Positions 32,050 through 35,244 of a stretch of 35,244 bases of DNA are shown piece by piece. The stretch covers positions 1-35,244 of the forward strand of contig JAGDMK010000004.1 of NCBI GenBank assembly GCA_017860635.1. The letters run 5' to 3'. Position 1 is the stretch's first letter, and each line of letters starts with the position of its first letter. A program made the translations under genes and the position numbers. Under the pieces are notes generated by a model, which had not been told where the DNA came from, made no database searches, and saw only the letters and a program-made list of their open reading frames with translations. The stretch is from Bacteroidota bacterium. GTDB taxonomy: Bacteria; Bacteroidota; Ignavibacteria; UBA10030; UBA6906.

Positions 32050-33852
32050 ATGCGTATTGGAGTCGCGGGATGGCTCACTCTGAGTCTCGTTGTTGGTTCG
32101 TGCGGACTGTACGAAGGCGGTGGAACCTTTCATGAAGACATCCAGGATCCGCCAAGGGTATCGCTTGCCGAACTCGCGCGCTATCTTCAAGAACGTTCAG
32201 GTGGACTGATCACTCCTTCCGGCTGCGACACGGGAATCGTCCGCGGCGCACCCACGTTCACCTGGGATCCATTCGACAGAAGGCGCATCGTTACTCCCTC
32301 CTCCATCGGCCACAACGAAGTCCAAAGTCTCTTTTCTTTCGACCAGGTTCGTTTTGTCCAGGGTTCAGGTGCCCCCGATTTCCTTGCTGCTGTCTATCAG
32401 GCATATCAGCGCATGCCGTTCGATCCCATGCGGCAGGCCTCAGTCCGGCCGTACAGGATCCCGGCAAGCTGGGGCGGGCTCTTCTTTCCGCCGATCAAGA
32501 TCCTCTCTCAGCCCATCCCGTTCTACGATGCCGGGCTGACGCAGGAGCGCACTGCACATGCGGATGGGTCGGCCTATTTTGACCCCGCATTTCAGCGGGC
32601 ACTCGACCTTGAGACGCAGACCGAACTGACGTACGGGAATTCCCTGCGGGCGCTGTATAACGGTGTGGAATCATATCCGGAAAAACTCCGGTTGGTTTCT
32701 GAGGCGAAGCACTTCCTTTATGTAGCTGTGATGGCAATCGTTGCAGATTCTACCGGACGTGAGCTCATACGCGCGATGGTGGACCGGAAGCGGGCCGGTG
32801 TGGACGTCCGTCTGATCGTCGATGATTTCTATACATTCTCCATCTCCGGCTTTGCGGTGGGAACACTGGAGAGGGAAGGGATTCCGGTCGCCAGGGTAGC
32901 GGATAAGCGACTGAACCAGATGGACAGGATGTTCCACAACAAGTTCTGGATACGCGATGGTACGGAGGCCATCCTGGGAGGGATGAATGTCCTGGATTAT
33001 GAAAACACGTCCACGGGGTTTGACTTCCAGAACCGGGATACGGATCTGCTGATTCGCGGACCGGCAGTAACAAGCCTTCTCGACAGCTACATCCGGCTCT
33101 GGAAGCGCTACGACAGGGAATCACGCCCGATCGCACTCGGAGAATCAACCCTGGTACGCCAGATCGAGAGTGAACGTGCGGCGGGCGTGCGCGGCGCCGA
33201 ACACTACGGCCGTTGGCTTGAGAATCCGGAAACACGGATGAACGGCATCTGCCGCACTGCGGTGCAGGGAGATGATGCCGATCCGCAGAGGATTGTGACC
33301 CTTCTGACGCGGTACGCAGAAAAGGCCCGTCACTCGCTCACGTTCACGACTCCGGGGATCGAGTGCAACACAGACGCTGAGGCCACGGGATCTATTGATG
33401 TGCTTGCGCGCACTTTGCTCCAAAAGGTCAGGCTTCCATCCTTCAGCGGCTCTGTCATCACGAACGGGATTGACGGAGGATGGGGAGAGTCGACCATCTT
33501 CCTCCGCACAAGAGTGAAGGACTCCGAACTGGTCGATGACCCGCTCTGGGTTGACATCATGACGCCGGTTGTTGATGGCGGCGGGAGAGAGGTCGCCGGC
33601 GACCTACGGGCGACGATGCGGCCGTTCCTGCGGGTGGGGTTCAGGGTGTACCAGTACATCAACTACATCCACGCGAAGGAATTCCTTTTCGACCGCCTTT
33701 TGGTGGGGATTGGGAGCTGGAACTTTGACGGGTACTCAGCAGACCGCAACCACGAGTCGATGGTGTTTTGCCTGGACAGCTCACTTTGCGCGCAGGTGGA
33801 ACGGCATCTTGTGCTCGATATGGTGAACTCGGTGCCGGTGGTCGTGAGATGA
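32050..33852 (+). CDS. Phospholipase D-like (two HKD motifs) predicted lipoprotein
   Basis: Lipobox LVVGSCG; HKD1 HNKFWIRDGTEAILGGMN; HKD2 HAKEFLFDRLLVGIGSWNFD (HxKx4D...GxxN). GTG 32035 is an alternative start. Confidence 0.85.
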   Translation: MRIGVAGWLTLSLVVGSCGLYEGGGTFHEDIQDPPRVSLAELARYLQERSGGLITPSGCDTGIVRGAPTFTWDPFDRRRIVTPSSIGHNEVQSLFSFDQVRFVQGSGAPDFLAAVYQAYQRMPFDPMRQASVRPYRIPASWGGLFFPPIKILSQPIPFYDAGLTQERTAHADGSAYFDPAFQRALDLETQTELTYGNSLRALYNGVESYPEKLRLVSEAKHFLYVAVMAIVADSTGRELIRAMVDRKRAGVDVRLIVDDFYTFSISGFAVGTLEREGIPVARVADKRLNQMDRMFHNKFWIRDGTEAILGGMNVLDYENTSTGFDFQNRDTDLLIRGPAVTSLLDSYIRLWKRYDRESRPIALGESTLVRQIESERAAGVRGAEHYGRWLENPETRMNGICRTAVQGDDADPQRIVTLLTRYAEKARHSLTFTTPGIECNTDAEATGSIDVLARTLLQKVRLPSFSGSVITNGIDGGWGESTIFLRTRVKDSELVDDPLWVDIMTPVVDGGGREVAGDLRATMRPFLRVGFRVYQYINYIHAKEFLFDRLLVGIGSWNFDGYSADRNHESMVFCLDSSLCAQVERHLVLDMVNSVPVVVR

Positions 33853-33959
33853 ACGGGGGTCGCCGGTTGTGCCAGGCGTGACGACGGATCTCAAGGGGGA
33901 GCGAACGGTGAGCCTTTCGTTTCGGCAGCGCCCGAAGTCCCTTCGAGATGCGTCCCCCC

Positions 33960-35244
33960 TTAGTGCATCCCCGATCCGCCGGACAGTTGCTTCACGAGAT
34001 CGCCGACGACCGCTTTCGCATCGCCGAACAGCATGAACGTCCGGTCCTGGAAGTAGAGCTCGTTGTCGATACCCGCGAACCCGGGGTTCTTGCTCCGCTT
34101 GATGGCGAACACCGTGCGTGCCTTGTCCGCATCGATGATGGGCATCCCATAGATCGGCGTGCTCTTGTCCGTCCGTGCCGCCGGGTTGACGACGTCATTG
34201 GCACCGATCACCAGCGCGACATCGCACTGGGACATCTCCGGATTGATGTCGTCCATGGGCACCTGATCGGTATACGGGATGTCGGCCTCCGCGAGGAGGA
34301 CGTTCATGTGACCGGGCATTCTGCCTGCCACGGGATGGATGGCGAACTTGACGGTGATGCCCCGTTTGGTCAGCTGGTCATAGAGCTCGCGGACTCTGTG
34401 TTGCGCCTGCGCCACGGCCATACCATATCCCGGGATGATGACGACGAGCGACGCCTGTTCCATGATCTGTGCCGCCCCTTCAATTGTCTCCTGCTTGTAG
34501 CGCCGTTCTTCCGTCCCGCCTTTTGAGGCCTGTACCTGTCCGAACGCGCCGAACAGCACATTGGTGAACGACCGGTTCATTGCGCGGCACATGATGATGG
34601 AGAGAATCAGACCGCTCGACCCATCCAGTGCGCCAGCAATGATCAGCAGCTTATTGTCCAGCACGAATCCCATCGCCACGGCCGAAAGGCCGGCGTAGGA
34701 ATTCAGTATTGAGATCACCGTGGGCATGTCCGCGCCGCCGATGGGGATGATCAGCAACACGCCGAAGAGGAGCGCCAGTGCTATGATGATCGGGAAGGCG
34801 ATCATCACCCAGGGGCCCGTCGGGTTCACGACAATGAGGACGCCGAGGGCGACGGCAAGGACCATGAGGCCGATGTTGGAGGCATTCTGGAGGGGATAGG
34901 TGACAGGGCGTTGCGGAATCCACTTCAGCTCCTGAAGTTTTCCTGCCGCCATCAGACTTCCCGTGAACGTAAGAAAGCCCAGGAGCACTTCGAGGATTAT
35001 CGCAGAGGTCCGGAATGGTGTCAACTGGACTGCGCCTTCACTGAGCCACAGGTAGAACTTGGCTGTGCCGACGAGCCCTGCAGCGAGACCGCCGAATGCA
35101 TGCGAGAGCGCGGTTCGCTGCGGGACGGCAGTCAGCGGGACACGAGAGAGAGGGACGCCCACGATGAAGCCGGCAATGATCGCAAGGATGATCCAGAGAT
35201 GGTGGACGATTCCCGGCTGGATCCAGGTTGCCACAACGGCAAGC
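33960..35244 (-). CDS. pntB: NAD(P) transhydrogenase subunit beta (partial; 5' end outside the window)
   Basis: LGFLTFTGSLMAAGKLQ, IGGADMPTVISILNSYAGLSAVAMGFVLDNKLLIIAGALDGSSGLILSIIMCRAMNRSF, VIGANDVVNPAARTDKSTPIYGMPIIDADKARTVFAIKRSKNPGFAGIDNELYF. Frame stays open to the window end. Confidence 0.95.
   Translation of the reverse strand, partial: LAVVATWIQPGIVHHLWIILAIIAGFIVGVPLSRVPLTAVPQRTALSHAFGGLAAGLVGTAKFYLWLSEGAVQLTPFRTSAIILEVLLGFLTFTGSLMAAGKLQELKWIPQRPVTYPLQNASNIGLMVLAVALGVLIVVNPTGPWVMIAFPIIIALALLFGVLLIIPIGGADMPTVISILNSYAGLSAVAMGFVLDNKLLIIAGALDGSSGLILSIIMCRAMNRSFTNVLFGAFGQVQASKGGTEERRYKQETIEGAAQIMEQASLVVIIPGYGMAVAQAQHRVRELYDQLTKRGITVKFAIHPVAGRMPGHMNVLLAEADIPYTDQVPMDDINPEMSQCDVALVIGANDVVNPAARTDKSTPIYGMPIIDADKARTVFAIKRSKNPGFAGIDNELYFQDRTFMLFGDAKAVVGDLVKQLSGGSGMH

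Overview
About 35.2 kb of GC-rich bacterial chromosome. Gene content suggests the FCB/Bacteroidota-Ignavibacteria area: an S46 peptidase, a bifunctional DAHP synthase-chorismate mutase, and a pheA-aminotransferase-tyrA-aroF order. This placement is inference only. Left part (1-8.8 kb), housekeeping and envelope genes: HNH endonuclease tail, trpS, scpA, scpB, rluB-like gene, protease lipoprotein, GNAT, S66 LD-carboxypeptidase, a TPM-domain pair and a YhcH-like protein. Then a cyclic-nucleotide-binding K+ channel and an S46 dipeptidyl-peptidase. Centre (12.5-17.9 kb): a compact bacterial microcompartment (BMC) operon with three tandem BMC-P vertex genes, pduL, CoA-acylating aldehyde dehydrogenase, one BMC-H, a class II aldolase and an acetate-kinase-family gene. 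It resembles the Planctomycetes/Verrucomicrobia-type fucose/rhamnose BMC but is reduced, and the kinase has substitutions at key catalytic positions. On the minus strand (18-22 kb) lies a Phe/Tyr biosynthesis operon. It is preceded by what reads as a transcription attenuator: an unannotated 23-aa leader peptide containing F-A-F-Y-Y-F-Y, a rho-independent-type terminator directly before pheA, and a mutually exclusive antiterminator pairing. Right part (22-35 kb): secreted carbohydrate-active and degradative genes (esterase, cupin, PL10 pectate lyase-esterase fusion, C1B peptidase, heparinase II/III), an envelope cassette of uncharacterised genes with a PLD lipoprotein, and a partial pntB. Three unrelated short tandem-repeat arrays sit in intergenic regions. 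No rRNA, tRNA, transposon or convincing CRISPR array was seen.
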